DNA of 64,000 nt from Chryseobacterium rhizosphaerae (GTDB lineage: Bacteria > Bacteroidota > Bacteroidia > Flavobacteriales > Weeksellaceae): NCBI RefSeq assembly GCF_003385455.1, contig NZ_QNUF01000017.1, positions 1-64,000 of the forward strand. The letters are read 5' to 3'. Both the position numbers and the translations under genes were made by a program. Position 1 is the stretch's first letter; each line of letters starts with the position of its first letter. Below the pieces are notes generated by a model. That model made no database searches, was not told the origin of the DNA, and was given only the letters and a program-made list of their open reading frames with translations. Below are positions 35,622 to 44,653 of this stretch, piece by piece.

Positions 35622-36380
35622 ATGGCAGAGAATATGATTGAGGTTAAAAATTTATATAAAAAATACAAAAATTCCGATGAATTTTCTGTCAATGATATCT
35701 CTTTGAATATTGGCAAAAATGAAATCTATGGAATTCTTGGACCTAATGGAGCGGGGAAGACCACTTTGATCTCCATGCTCTCGGGGCTCATCAAGCCTAC
35801 TTCCGGGAAATTTCTGATCAACGGATTATCTCCTCAGAAGGATAACTCTACCATCAGACAGATCATTGGTATTGTCCCTCAGGAATATGCACTTTATCCC
35901 ACTCTGACAGCAAGAGAAAATCTCATGTTCTTCGGAAGCCTGTATGGTTTAAAACATAAGCAGCTCACCCAAACCATTGATGAATCTCTGGAAATTATGG
36001 GGCTTTCAAAATTTGCCGATAAACAGGTAGGGCAGTTTTCCGGAGGAATGAAACGCCGTTGTAACCTCATCGCAGGAACACTTCATAACCCGAAAGTTTT
36101 ATTTTTGGATGAACCTACGGTAGGAGTTGATGTTCAATCCAAAAAAGTGATTATTGATTTTCTTCAGGAACTGAATAAAAATGGGACTTGTATCATTTAT
36201 ACTTCACATCACCTTTCAGAGGCCGAAGAATTCTGTACGAAAATTGCCATCATTGATAAAGGAAAGATTCATGCAGTAGGAACCCCGGAAGAACTGGTTT
36301 CCCAAATTGCTCACGCCGAAAACCTGGAGGATGTTTTCATTTCATTAACCGGAAAAGAATTAAGAGATGTTGTTGTATAA
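35622..36380 (+). CDS. ABC transporter ATP-binding protein
   Basis: The 252-residue ATPase has Walker A GPNGAGKT (about residues 39-46), the Q-loop VPQEYALYP, the signature FSGGMKRR, Walker B VLFLDEPTVGVD and the switch His in TSHH. It is of the ABC-2/drug-exporter class (DrrA/CcmA-like). It overlaps the permease gene by 14 bases and is flanked by pigment genes, so it probably powers export of a pigment part or lipid. Confidence 0.93.
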   Translation: MAENMIEVKNLYKKYKNSDEFSVNDISLNIGKNEIYGILGPNGAGKTTLISMLSGLIKPTSGKFLINGLSPQKDNSTIRQIIGIVPQEYALYPTLTARENLMFFGSLYGLKHKQLTQTIDESLEIMGLSKFADKQVGQFSGGMKRRCNLIAGTLHNPKVLFLDEPTVGVDVQSKKVIIDFLQELNKNGTCIIYTSHHLSEAEEFCTKIAIIDKGKIHAVGTPEELVSQIAHAENLEDVFISLTGKELRDVVV

Positions 36381-37635
36381 ACTGTGGAGGAGTTTTATTA
36401 AGGAAATTCTTCTCCTGAAAAGAGATATCGGAGGAATAGTCATCATTTTTGTGATGCCTTTGCTTTTAATTGTTACCATTACCCTGATTCAGGATTCCAC
36501 CTTTAAAAATCTTGAAGGCTCAAAAATCCCTATTATTTTTATTGACAATGATCAGTCAGAGGTTTCCAAGAGTATAAAAGGTGAGCTGGAAAACAGCAAA
36601 ACATTCCAACTACTGACCAATTTCAACGAAAAATCGGCTCAGAAAGCAGTCTTCTCCGGAGAGTATCAGATGGCTATTGTCATTCCTGAAGATCTGACTA
36701 AAGACCTCAATGCCAATATTGATTCAAAAGTTCAGACCATTGTAAGTTCCTTTGGATTGGAAACGGATACTGCAGCAGTCAAAAAAACGGATTCAAAAAC
36801 AAAAGAAATTCACTTATACTTTGATCCTGCTACCAATGCCGGGTTCAAAAATTCGGTTATGAATTCTGTCAATAAGATGGTTTTTGAAATCGAGAATAAA
36901 AAGATTTATAAAGCATTCCAGGATCAGCTGGGAACAACAGAGAATCTCAGTGAGAATAAAAACCTGATCAGCTTTAAAGAGATTACACCCAAGAAAGGAA
37001 AAATGGATGTGATGCCGAATTCCGTTCAGCATAATGTTCCTGCATGGGCTCTTTTTGCCATCTTTTTCATCGTTGTTCCGCTCTCTATCAATCTGGTAAA
37101 AGAAAAGAGCCAGGGAACCAGCGTGCGGGCAAGAATAAGCCCAACTCCCTATTTCGTTCATATTTTAGGAAAAACATTTACCTATCTTATCATTTGCATC
37201 ATCCAGTTTTTACTGATGGTAGCAGTAGGAATATATCTTTTCCCTTATATGGATCTTCCGGCATTTGATGTTTCTGGAAAAATGTTTCAGCTTATTACGG
37301 TAACCTTGTTTTCAGGGCTTGCAGCCATTGGATTTGGCGTTTTGCTGGGCACCATAGCGGATACCCAGGAGCAGTCGGCACCTTTTGGAGCCACTTCGGT
37401 TGTTGTGTTGGCCGCTATCGGAGGAATATGGGTTCCTGTATTTTTAATGCCTGAATTCATGCAGACCGTAGCCAAGTTCTCTCCTATGAACTGGGGACTG
37501 AATGCTTATTATGACATTATCTTAAGGAACAGCGGAATTGGGGGAATTGCTAAAGAATTAATATTTTTATTTGTATTTTACCTTGTCACCATATCCATAT
37601 CCATTTTTTATGAAAGAAAACTCCATAATGTTTAA
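36367..37635 (+). CDS. ABC-2 type transporter permease
   Basis: The 422-residue permease has one N-terminal helix (about 21-40), a large external domain (about 41-220) and a cluster of five helices from about 225 to 415 with WALFAIFFIVVPLSIN, the ABC-2 layout of DrrB/YhiH-like exporters. The start lies inside the ATPase gene (14-base overlap). It forms one exporter with that ATPase. Confidence 0.9.
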   Translation: MLLYKLWRSFIKEILLLKRDIGGIVIIFVMPLLLIVTITLIQDSTFKNLEGSKIPIIFIDNDQSEVSKSIKGELENSKTFQLLTNFNEKSAQKAVFSGEYQMAIVIPEDLTKDLNANIDSKVQTIVSSFGLETDTAAVKKTDSKTKEIHLYFDPATNAGFKNSVMNSVNKMVFEIENKKIYKAFQDQLGTTENLSENKNLISFKEITPKKGKMDVMPNSVQHNVPAWALFAIFFIVVPLSINLVKEKSQGTSVRARISPTPYFVHILGKTFTYLIICIIQFLLMVAVGIYLFPYMDLPAFDVSGKMFQLITVTLFSGLAAIGFGVLLGTIADTQEQSAPFGATSVVVLAAIGGIWVPVFLMPEFMQTVAKFSPMNWGLNAYYDIILRNSGIGGIAKELIFLFVFYLVTISISIFYERKLHNV

Positions 37636-37688
37636 GCCAGGAGTTTCCTTACCCCACAAAAACAAAAAAATATAGGAAGAAAACAAAA

Positions 37689-38117
37689 ATGCAGTCTAAA
37701 GAAAACATATTAACCTGTACTGAAGAAGTAAGAGTACGGTTCAATGAGACGGATCCACTGGGAATTGTCTGGCACGGTCATTATATTGTTTATTTTGAAG
37801 ATGGCAGAGAGGCTTTTGGCCGTCAGCATGGTCTTACGTATCTTGATATTCAGAAAGCAGGATTTGTAACACCTATTGTAAAAAGTACCTGTGAGCATTT
37901 TCTTCCTTTAAAATATGGTGAAACCTTCAGAATTGTCACTACATTTATCAATACGGTTTCAGCCAAGCTGATCTACAGGTATGAGCTTTTCAACCAGGAA
38001 GATAAATTGGTTTGCAGTGGAGAAACTATCCAGGTATTTCTGGACAGCGAAGGAAATTTATGTCTTTACAATCCTGAGTTTTTTCAAACCTGGAAAGATA
38101 AAATGGGATTATCATGA
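37689..38117 (+). CDS. Acyl thioesterase, 4-HBT hotdog family
   Basis: The 142-residue hotdog protein has VRFNETDPLGIVWHGHYIVYFEDGREAF near the N terminus. The Asp in ETDPLGIVWHGHY is the usual 4-HBT catalytic acid. In the aryl-polyene pathway ApeK-type thioesterases of this family release or proofread ACP-bound chains, and I infer the same here. Its TGA overlaps the ATG of the next ketosynthase gene (ATGA at 38114-38117). Confidence 0.88.
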   Translation: MQSKENILTCTEEVRVRFNETDPLGIVWHGHYIVYFEDGREAFGRQHGLTYLDIQKAGFVTPIVKSTCEHFLPLKYGETFRIVTTFINTVSAKLIYRYELFNQEDKLVCSGETIQVFLDSEGNLCLYNPEFFQTWKDKMGLS

Positions 38118-39247
38118 TGAAGGAAATTTTTATTACAGATTATAATTGCGTTACTCCCCTTGGATTTAATGTAAATTCCAACTGGAGTTCACTGTTAGAA
38201 GGGAAATCAGGAGTAGCACTACATAAAATTACAGAAAATCAGGAAGCTGTTTACGCCTCTATGATTGATTCTGAAAAACTGAACGAAGAATTCAGTAAAA
38301 ACTTTGAAAATCAAAGTTTCACAAGGCTGGAGAAGATGATCCTTCTAAGCTTGAAACCTTTGATAGAGAGCCATCCTGTCACAGCAGACACGGCACTTAT
38401 CCTTTCCACTACAAAAGGAAATGTGAGTTTATTAAAAAATCAGACTGTTTTACCCGAAGGTGCTTACCTTGCTGTGTTAGCACAGAAAATTGCAGATTTT
38501 TTTGGGTTTAAAGCCAAGCCTATTGTTGTTTCCAACGCTTGTGTATCCGGAGTAATGGCTATCGCTGTTGCCAAAAATATGATTCAGGCAGGACAATATA
38601 AGGATGCCTTTGTGATCGCAGGAGATGAAATTACAGAATTTGTGATTTCAGGTTTTAATTCTTTCCAGGCCATTGGTACAGAAGCTTGCAAGCCTTATGA
38701 CAAAAACCGGAACGGAATCAATATCGGAGAAGCCGGAGCTTCGGTATATATTACCTCTTCTCCCTCTGAAACTGAGAAATTCAGATTTAAAGTGGCAGGA
38801 GACTCCGCGGTGAATGATGCCAATCATATTTCAGGACCTTCAAGAACCGGAGACGGTCTGTATGCAAGTATCAGAAATGCCATGGCAGAAGCAAAGGTTT
38901 CTTCAGACCATATTGATTTTATTTCGGCTCATGGAACAGCTACCCTGTACAATGATGAAATGGAAGCTATTGCATTCAACAGGATGGAACTTCAAAATGC
39001 TCCGCTAAACAGTATGAAAGGATATTACGGACATTGTCTTGGAGCTTCCGGATTGCTGGAAAGCATTATTTCAATGGAGAGTGCCCGCCACCATACATTA
39101 CTTCCGTCTAAGAATTTTGAAGAAATGGGAATATCCCAACCCTTGAATATTATCAAAGAAAATCAGACTGCAACCATTCAATATATTTTGAAAACAGCTT
39201 CAGGATTTGGAGGATGTAATGCAGCGATTGTATTGGAGAAATGCTAA
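38114..39247 (+). CDS. Beta-ketoacyl-ACP synthase (KAS I/II type)
   Basis: The 377-residue ketosynthase keeps the triad: VVSNACVSGVMA with Cys143, SAHGTATLYND (first His) and YYGHCLGASG (second His). It is slightly shorter than FabF. The fold starts directly at MKEIFITDYNCVTPLGFN with no extra domain. By analogy with aryl-polyene clusters it could be the ApeR-like ketosynthase that supports initiation. It closes the second plus-strand operon and is followed by a perfect terminator. Confidence 0.9.
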   Translation: MMKEIFITDYNCVTPLGFNVNSNWSSLLEGKSGVALHKITENQEAVYASMIDSEKLNEEFSKNFENQSFTRLEKMILLSLKPLIESHPVTADTALILSTTKGNVSLLKNQTVLPEGAYLAVLAQKIADFFGFKAKPIVVSNACVSGVMAIAVAKNMIQAGQYKDAFVIAGDEITEFVISGFNSFQAIGTEACKPYDKNRNGINIGEAGASVYITSSPSETEKFRFKVAGDSAVNDANHISGPSRTGDGLYASIRNAMAEAKVSSDHIDFISAHGTATLYNDEMEAIAFNRMELQNAPLNSMKGYYGHCLGASGLLESIISMESARHHTLLPSKNFEEMGISQPLNIIKENQTATIQYILKTASGFGGCNAAIVLEKC

Positions 39248-39263
39248 TTTAACTATATCATAA

Positions 39264-39300
39264 CTAAAAATAAGACCACCAAATTGGTGGTCTTATTTTT
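39264..39300. terminator. Bidirectional terminator between convergent genes
   Basis: A perfect 15-bp stem, left arm at 39266-39280 (AAAAATAAGACCACC) and right arm at 39286-39300, with a 5-base loop. A-run and T-run at the two ends serve both directions. The TAA of the minus-strand gene (39293-39295) lies inside the right arm. Confidence 0.88.
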
Positions 39301-40255
39301 GCCGGTAGGTTGCTTTCCAAAGTTTAACTGAGTCTTCAACATATCTTCCTGCAATTGGAATTACTTTTCCATTTTCAATTCTATAATACTTTTCAGGAAA
39401 CTTGAATTGTTTTAGTTGAGTAATTTGTTCATCAGAACCAGAACCAGTACCTGGCAGATTAAAATAAATCGATTGATCAAAAGTTATGGCAGTTGGTTGA
39501 TTGTTTTCAGATTTATAATACCCTTCCATATAAGTATCAACCGGAGTTGCCCATCTTCCATCTACAGTTTTATATACTGGAAAAAACTGATATTTCATTT
39601 GGATTAAATCACCACAGTATTCTCCGATAAAAGTTAATACATTATCATAATTCCTAAAATCATATTCAAACTTACTAATATGATCAAAAGCATTAAATGT
39701 AATCTCCGAACTAGGATAATGATCTCCCAATTCCTGTTCTATTTTATATTCACCCTTATATTCACTATCCACTATGTCCTCGCAATATTTAGAAGTATCA
39801 ACAGTCGTAACCTTCATTTTTTTTCCCACGAAAATATATAGCTTAGATGGGGTTTCCTGATTACACTTATTAATAGAAACGCATGGCATAGGTTTTAAAA
39901 ATACCTTAATATTATGTTTTATAATATCTGCCACCTTATATTTCTGGGTAATATATTTTCTTTTATAAAAATAGAGTGTATCTGTAGGTTTTGCGGTTAT
40001 AGAATAATTTCCAGCAGAATCTGGATAGGTGGAAAAAACTTTATTATTAACCAGTTGATCGTACCCATCCCAGTTTTTATCTTTAAATGCCTTATCTCGA
40101 AACTTTCTTAAAGTATCATTAACACTAATTGCCATTCCCATTCTTCCTAGAGAATCTTTAGCAATACCTTGAACAGTTAATGTCTGAGATTGATAAAGAG
40201 TAGAACAAAGAATTAAAAATGAACAGATCATTTTTTGTAAAAAAGTTGTTATCAT
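39293..40255 (-). CDS. Secreted protein of unknown function
   Basis: The 320-residue protein has a signal peptide (cleavage after about residue 24, YQSQ). The beta-rich domain that follows starts like a CarboxypepD-regulatory fold (LTVQGIAKDSLGRMG, then DSAGNYSITAKPTDTLYF). The remainder, with paired cysteines (CVSINKC; YCED), is not recognised. It is a lone minus-strand gene wedged between two pigment operons, more AT-rich to the eye than its neighbours. It has no evident role in pigment synthesis and could be a later insertion. Confidence 0.75.
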   Translation of the reverse strand: MITTFLQKMICSFLILCSTLYQSQTLTVQGIAKDSLGRMGMAISVNDTLRKFRDKAFKDKNWDGYDQLVNNKVFSTYPDSAGNYSITAKPTDTLYFYKRKYITQKYKVADIIKHNIKVFLKPMPCVSINKCNQETPSKLYIFVGKKMKVTTVDTSKYCEDIVDSEYKGEYKIEQELGDHYPSSEITFNAFDHISKFEYDFRNYDNVLTFIGEYCGDLIQMKYQFFPVYKTVDGRWATPVDTYMEGYYKSENNQPTAITFDQSIYFNLPGTGSGSDEQITQLKQFKFPEKYYRIENGKVIPIAGRYVEDSVKLWKATYRQK

Positions 40256-40478
40256 AATCGATAAAAATATCCTATTTCAAAATTTCCTTTTCATTATTTT
40301 ATGAAAGTCAAATCCATTGTATATAGTAACCTGATGACACGTCTAATAATGTTTATTTGCAGCATTTTTAATTCGTCAAATATAGCTATTTTATTCACAC
40401 ACCTGTGCAAAAAGCATTTCTAACTCTCAGCATTATGGTATAAAACCAATAACTGTTAGCCATCATTCCAAATTATTT

Positions 40479-40486
40479 TATATTTG
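40479..40486 (+). promoter_or_regulatory. -7 element of the third plus-strand operon
   Basis: TATATTTG matches TAnnTTTG 20 bases before the ATG at 40507. At the -33 position only TTA (40456-40458) is present, so the call is tentative. Confidence 0.4.
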
Positions 40487-40506
40487 TAAAAAATGGAAGC
40501 GCATTA

Positions 40507-41046
40507 ATGAGGAAAATCAATACCTGCACCATAGAAAATTCAAAAATAACCGTTGATGGAAACCTTATTTTTGAAAGTGAAAGCAATACATTCCCGGAAT
40601 TTGCCAAAGAAGCTTATAAAAATCTGGAGCTGAACTATCCTAAGTTCCACAAAATGGACAGTCTAAGTAAACTGGCCTTCCTTGCTGCTGAAATGATATT
40701 GAAAGACGGGGATCATAGCCGGACCGCTCTGGTTCTTGCCAACAAATCATCCAGTCTTGACACTGATTTCAAATATCAGGAAAGTATTAATTCCCAGGAA
40801 AATTATTTCCCAAGTCCTGCAGTATTTGTTTATACCTTACCCAATATTTGTGTAGGTGAAATCAGTATCAAACACAAAATGCAGACGGAGAATGCTTTTT
40901 TTGTTTTGGATGAATTTGATGAAAATTTTTTAAACAATTATTCGGAGCAGCTCCTCCGATCCGGAAAAGCAGATAAAGTATTATGTGGCTGGGTTGAATT
41001 GTTTCAGGAAAATTACAAAGCTTTTGTATATTTGCTAACCTTATAA
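40507..41046 (+). CDS. Half-length ketosynthase-like protein
   Basis: The 179-residue protein resembles the N-terminal half of a KAS II fold: [15 protein letters not shown] (about residues 55-69), [42 protein letters not shown] and [11 protein letters not shown]. It has no Cys at the nucleophile position (the chain there reads [11 protein letters not shown]) and lacks the His-bearing C-terminal half, so it cannot condense chains alone. Similar short ketosynthase-like genes occur in aryl-polyene clusters. It probably pairs with or supports another subunit. It heads the ACP-KS-CLF operon. Confidence 0.82.
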   Translation: MRKINTCTIENSKITVDGNLIFESESNTFPEFAKEAYKNLELNYPKFHKMDSLSKLAFLAAEMILKDGDHSRTALVLANKSSSLDTDFKYQESINSQENYFPSPAVFVYTLPNICVGEISIKHKMQTENAFFVLDEFDENFLNNYSEQLLRSGKADKVLCGWVELFQENYKAFVYLLTL

Positions 41047-41051
41047 AAAAG

Positions 41052-41094
41052 TAACAATATAACAGTGTAGCAATGTAACAATTATTGGTAAACT
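41052..41094 (+). repeat. ACP-flanking repeat, copy A
   Basis: A 43-base element built around GCAATGTAACAATTATTGGTA ends 16 bases before the ACP gene. It matches copy B (41376-41418) at 37 of 43 positions without gaps, in the same orientation. Confidence 0.75.
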
Positions 41095-41110
41095 GGTAAA
41101 TGATATAATT

Positions 41111-41368
41111 ATGGAAAACTTAAAAACTGAATTGAAGCACAAAATTATTGAAGTTCTTAACCTTGAAGATGTTTCTGTAGATGAAATCAAAGATACAGAT
41201 CCATTATTCGGAGGCGGATTGGGACTTGATTCTATCGATGCTTTGGAACTTATCGTTCTTCTTGATAAAGATTACGGAATAAAATTAGCTGATCCTAAAA
41301 AAGGAAAGGAAATTTTCCAATCTATCGATATTATGGCTCAATTTATCGAAAACAACAGAACAAAATAA
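41111..41368 (+). CDS. Acyl carrier protein (plus-strand arm)
   Basis: The 85-residue four-helix ACP has the phosphopantetheine site GLGLDSIDALEL with Ser41. It is typical of type II PKS carriers (ApeE/ApeF-like) and should hold the growing aryl polyene. Repeat copies A and B lie directly on both sides of it. The second ACP of the cluster at 56098 differs strongly in sequence. Confidence 0.93.
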   Translation: MENLKTELKHKIIEVLNLEDVSVDEIKDTDPLFGGGLGLDSIDALELIVLLDKDYGIKLADPKKGKEIFQSIDIMAQFIENNRTK

Positions 41369-41375
41369 ACTAATA

Positions 41376-41431
41376 CAACAATCTAACGGTGTAACAATGT
41401 ACCAATAATTGGTAAACTCTTACATTGTTAC
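41376..41431 (+). repeat. ACP-flanking repeat, copy B, with inverted repeat
   Basis: The first 43 bases repeat copy A. In addition GTAACAATGTA (41391-41401) and TACATTGTTAC (41421-41431) are perfect inverted repeats, and TACCAATAATTGGTA (41400-41414) is itself palindromic, so the RNA could fold into a compact branched hairpin. It fills the gap between the ACP gene and the ketosynthase start at 41445. Confidence 0.75.
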
Positions 41432-41444
41432 AGTACTTACTAAA

Positions 41445-42644
41445 ATGAGCCAAAAAATTGCCATAACAGGAATGGGCATCATTTCCTCTATTGGAAACAA
41501 TGTGGAGGAAAATTTTATTTCACTACAATCCGGGAAGCACGGAATTTCAGATATCCAGATGTTTGAAACCCGTCATGCCGGAGCGATTAAAACAGGTGAA
41601 GTAAAGTTATCTAATGAAGAACTTATACAAAAGCTTCAGCTTGATGAAGACAATAATGTAACAAGAACTTCTTTATTAGGAATGGTTGCCGCAAAAGAAG
41701 CGATAGAAAGTGCCGGAATTTCAGAGATCAACGGATACAGAACCGGATTGATTTCTTCTACCAGTGTAGGGGGAATGGATATCACTGAAAAGTATTTCTA
41801 CTCTTATGAAAACTTTCCTGAAAAGCAAAAATATATTGATGCTCATGATGCCGGAAACTCCTCATTGGCTATTGCGGGTTATCTGGGATTGAAAGGCATG
41901 GTTTCTACCATCAGTACCGCCTGTTCATCTGCAGCCAATGCCATTATGATGGGGGCCAAGCTGATTAAAAACGGAGTTTTAGACCGTGTCATCGTGGGAG
42001 GTACCGATTCTCTTTCAAAATTTACTTTGAATGGATTCAATACACTGATGATTCTTACAGATTCTTATAATACTCCTTTTGACAATGATAGAAAAGGACT
42101 AAACTTAGGAGAGGCAGCCGCTTTTTTGGTGCTTGAATCTGAGGAAATTGTAAAAAAAGAAAATAAAAAAGTTCTTGCTTACCTTTCCGGTTATGGAAAT
42201 GCTAATGATGCCCATCATCAGACAGCTTCTTCAGAAAACGGACAGGGCGCATTTCTGGCCATGCAGCAGGCTCTCAAGATCTCGGGATTAGCTAAAGAAG
42301 ACATTAACTATATCAACGTTCATGGAACCGCAACTCCTAATAATGATTTATCAGAAGGAATTGCTATGATCAGAATCTTTGGGGAAAACCAGGTTCCTGA
42401 ATTCAGTTCAACAAAAGCATTTACAGGACATACTCTGGCCGCCGCTGCCGGGATCGAAGCTGTTTTTTCAATCTTAGCAATGCAAAACGGTCTCATTTTT
42501 CCGAATCTTAATTTTACAACGAAAATGGCAGAGTTTGACTTAACACCTGTCACTGAACTTAAAAAGAAGGATATCAATCATGTACTTTCCAATTCATTTG
42601 GATTTGGAGGAAACTGTTCAACCTTAATATTCTCAAAATCATGA
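41445..42644 (+). CDS. Beta-ketoacyl-ACP synthase, active KS of a KS/CLF pair
   Basis: I use the ATG at 41445 (MSQKIAITGMGIISSIG), the normal ketosynthase start; the longer frame to 41409 reads through repeat B. The 399-residue enzyme keeps TISTACSSAANA with Cys160, NVHGTATPNND and TGHTLAAAAG, so the triad is complete. It overlaps the next, catalytically degenerate gene by 4 bases (ATGA). This KS plus degenerate partner matches the ApeO:ApeC arrangement that elongates aryl polyenes. Confidence 0.92.
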   Translation: MSQKIAITGMGIISSIGNNVEENFISLQSGKHGISDIQMFETRHAGAIKTGEVKLSNEELIQKLQLDEDNNVTRTSLLGMVAAKEAIESAGISEINGYRTGLISSTSVGGMDITEKYFYSYENFPEKQKYIDAHDAGNSSLAIAGYLGLKGMVSTISTACSSAANAIMMGAKLIKNGVLDRVIVGGTDSLSKFTLNGFNTLMILTDSYNTPFDNDRKGLNLGEAAAFLVLESEEIVKKENKKVLAYLSGYGNANDAHHQTASSENGQGAFLAMQQALKISGLAKEDINYINVHGTATPNNDLSEGIAMIRIFGENQVPEFSSTKAFTGHTLAAAAGIEAVFSILAMQNGLIFPNLNFTTKMAEFDLTPVTELKKKDINHVLSNSFGFGGNCSTLIFSKS

Positions 42645-43702
42645 GTTCCGTTTACATCAACAGTGCATCCTGCATATCTGTTCAGGACACTTTAAACGAA
42701 AACATCCTACAGAATCTTAGTCCTGAAAGTTCAGTACAAATGCTAAAAGCGATAGAACCTAATTACAAAGAATTCATTCCTCCTGCTATGATCAGAAGAA
42801 TGTCTAAAACAGTAAAAATGAGTTCCGTTGCTTCACATTATGCATTACAGGAGGCAGGAATCACACAGCCGGATGCTATTATTGTAGGAACCGGAATGGG
42901 CTGTTCTCAGGATTCTGAAAAGTTTTTGAAAAATGTAATTGATAATAATGAGGAGTTTTTAACGCCTACATTCTTTATCCAATCTACCCATAATACAGTT
43001 TCAGGGCAAATTGCTTTAGCACTGCAGTGCCATGCTTATAATTTCACCTATGTAAATACCTCTTCATCTCTGGAGTTTTCATTACTGGATGCTCAGCTTC
43101 AGATCAAAGATGGAGAAGCCGAAAATATCTTGGTAGGCTCTACCGATGAACAGACCGGCAGAACGATGGAACTCTACTGCCTGCACAACATCATTAAAAA
43201 AGAAAAAGATCTTCCTGCAGATTATTTACATTCCACAACTGATGGAGTAATCTGGGGCGAAGGAGCCAGTTTTTTTGTAGTAGGAAAAAATAAGACTGAA
43301 ACTTCTTATGCAAAGCTTACAGACATTCGGATTATCAATACATTAGAACTGAATGAAACTCAGGATTTTATTCAGGATTTTCTAAAGAAAAACAATCTCT
43401 CAGACCGTGATATTGATGCGGTTATTCTAGGTTTCAGCGGAGCTGCAACATCTGATGTATATTATACAGAAGCTATGAATATATTTCCAGCTTCAGCTTT
43501 ACTCTATTACAAACATTTAAGTGGAGAATTCAATACAGCCAGTGGTTTTTCAACTTTTTTAGCCTGTCATATTCTTAAAGAACAACAGATTCCGGAGGTA
43601 ATGATGGTCAACGGAAATACAAAAAGTGAAGTGAAAAACATACTTTTATATAATCATCTGGCAGGGCATGATCATAGTTTGGTATTACTGGAAAGAGTGT
43701 AA
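42641..43702 (+). CDS. Chain-length-factor-like ketosynthase without active-site Cys
   Basis: The 353-residue protein has the ketosynthase fold, but the nucleophile position reads NTSSSLE (Ser141 for Cys), the HGTATxxxD loop reads GFSGAATSD (His lost), and only the third motif keeps a His (YKHLSGEFNTASG). This is the state of chain-length factors in type II PKS. It is translationally coupled to the active KS upstream and most likely forms a heterodimer with it, setting polyene length. Confidence 0.88.
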   Translation: MSSVYINSASCISVQDTLNENILQNLSPESSVQMLKAIEPNYKEFIPPAMIRRMSKTVKMSSVASHYALQEAGITQPDAIIVGTGMGCSQDSEKFLKNVIDNNEEFLTPTFFIQSTHNTVSGQIALALQCHAYNFTYVNTSSSLEFSLLDAQLQIKDGEAENILVGSTDEQTGRTMELYCLHNIIKKEKDLPADYLHSTTDGVIWGEGASFFVVGKNKTETSYAKLTDIRIINTLELNETQDFIQDFLKKNNLSDRDIDAVILGFSGAATSDVYYTEAMNIFPASALLYYKHLSGEFNTASGFSTFLACHILKEQQIPEVMMVNGNTKSEVKNILLYNHLAGHDHSLVLLERV

Positions 43703-43897
43703 TTGACAAAAAGACAAACCAACAGATAATAATACTCTTTTGTTTAGCATTCAGAGCAGGATGAGGTGAGGTGTAAAAAATCTAAACACTAATGATTTGA
43801 ATTAATCAGTTCCTATTCCTCCGGAATGGCACAATCAATGCAATAATATAGGTAAAACAGGTACTCATTTCCCTGTTCAATTTTAAAACAACGAACG

Positions 43898-44653
43898 ATG
43901 AAACACTATTTCTTCATTCTATTTTACCTTTTCTGTAACGTTTTTATTTATGCGTTTCATGGAAGCTTTTGGGTATATATAGCTTGTTTTCTGGCTTTTT
44001 CTGCAGTAGTTGTTTGGGGTTCTTTCCATATTGAACTGGGATATTTCGTCAACAGTATCACCCATAAGCGGACAAGAGCTAAAGAAGTTGCTCTTACTTT
44101 CGATGATGGTCCTACGGAGTTTACGCCCCAATTTTTAGATCTGTTAAAAGAACATCAGATAAAGGCCACTTTTTTCTGTATTGGAAAACAGATTGAAAAA
44201 CATCCGGAAACCTTTCAGAGAATCATTGAAGAAGGTCATACCATTGGAAATCACACGCTGACTCATTCTAACTCGACAGGCTTTTTATCTGCTTCTAAAA
44301 TGATTGAGGAAATTGAAAAATGCGACGACGTGATATCCAAAGTGGGAAATATAAAAACGGAATTGTACAGACCTCCTTTCGGGGTTACCAATCCCAATAT
44401 TGCAAAAGCTATTAAAAGAACCCATAAAAAGAGTATAGGGTGGAATGTCCGGTCTTTAGATACCGTTATTGATAATGAAAAGAAAATTTACAGAAGAATA
44501 ACGAAAGGCTTACGAAAAGGAAGTATCATCCTTCTCCACGACACATCGGAAAAGACTTACCGTGTACTGGTAGATTTATTAGTATTTTTGGAAGATAAAA
44601 AGTATGCTACTTTTACCATTGATTCAATTACAAATTCAAAGAAAAATGATTAA
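43898..44653 (+). CDS. Polysaccharide deacetylase family protein (NodB domain)
   Basis: The 251-residue protein has two N-terminal membrane segments (about residues 5-21 and 23-40) and then a NodB domain with EVALTFDDGPTEFTP (motif 1), GNHTLTHSNS (metal HxxxH), and YRPPFGVTN (motif 3). The late IILLHD motif is also present. It should remove acetyl or similar groups at the outer face of the inner membrane. In this context the substrate may be a glycan or amide attached to the pigment. Its stop overlaps the LolA-like start by 8 bases. Confidence 0.88.
   Translation: MKHYFFILFYLFCNVFIYAFHGSFWVYIACFLAFSAVVVWGSFHIELGYFVNSITHKRTRAKEVALTFDDGPTEFTPQFLDLLKEHQIKATFFCIGKQIEKHPETFQRIIEEGHTIGNHTLTHSNSTGFLSASKMIEEIEKCDDVISKVGNIKTELYRPPFGVTNPNIAKAIKRTHKKSIGWNVRSLDTVIDNEKKIYRRITKGLRKGSIILLHDTSEKTYRVLVDLLVFLEDKKYATFTIDSITNSKKND

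Noticed and set aside
43803..43830. ATTCC-TCC-GGAAT inverted repeat before the deacetylase gene as a terminator or operator
   Set aside because: The stem is only 5 bp with no T-tract, within the range expected by chance.
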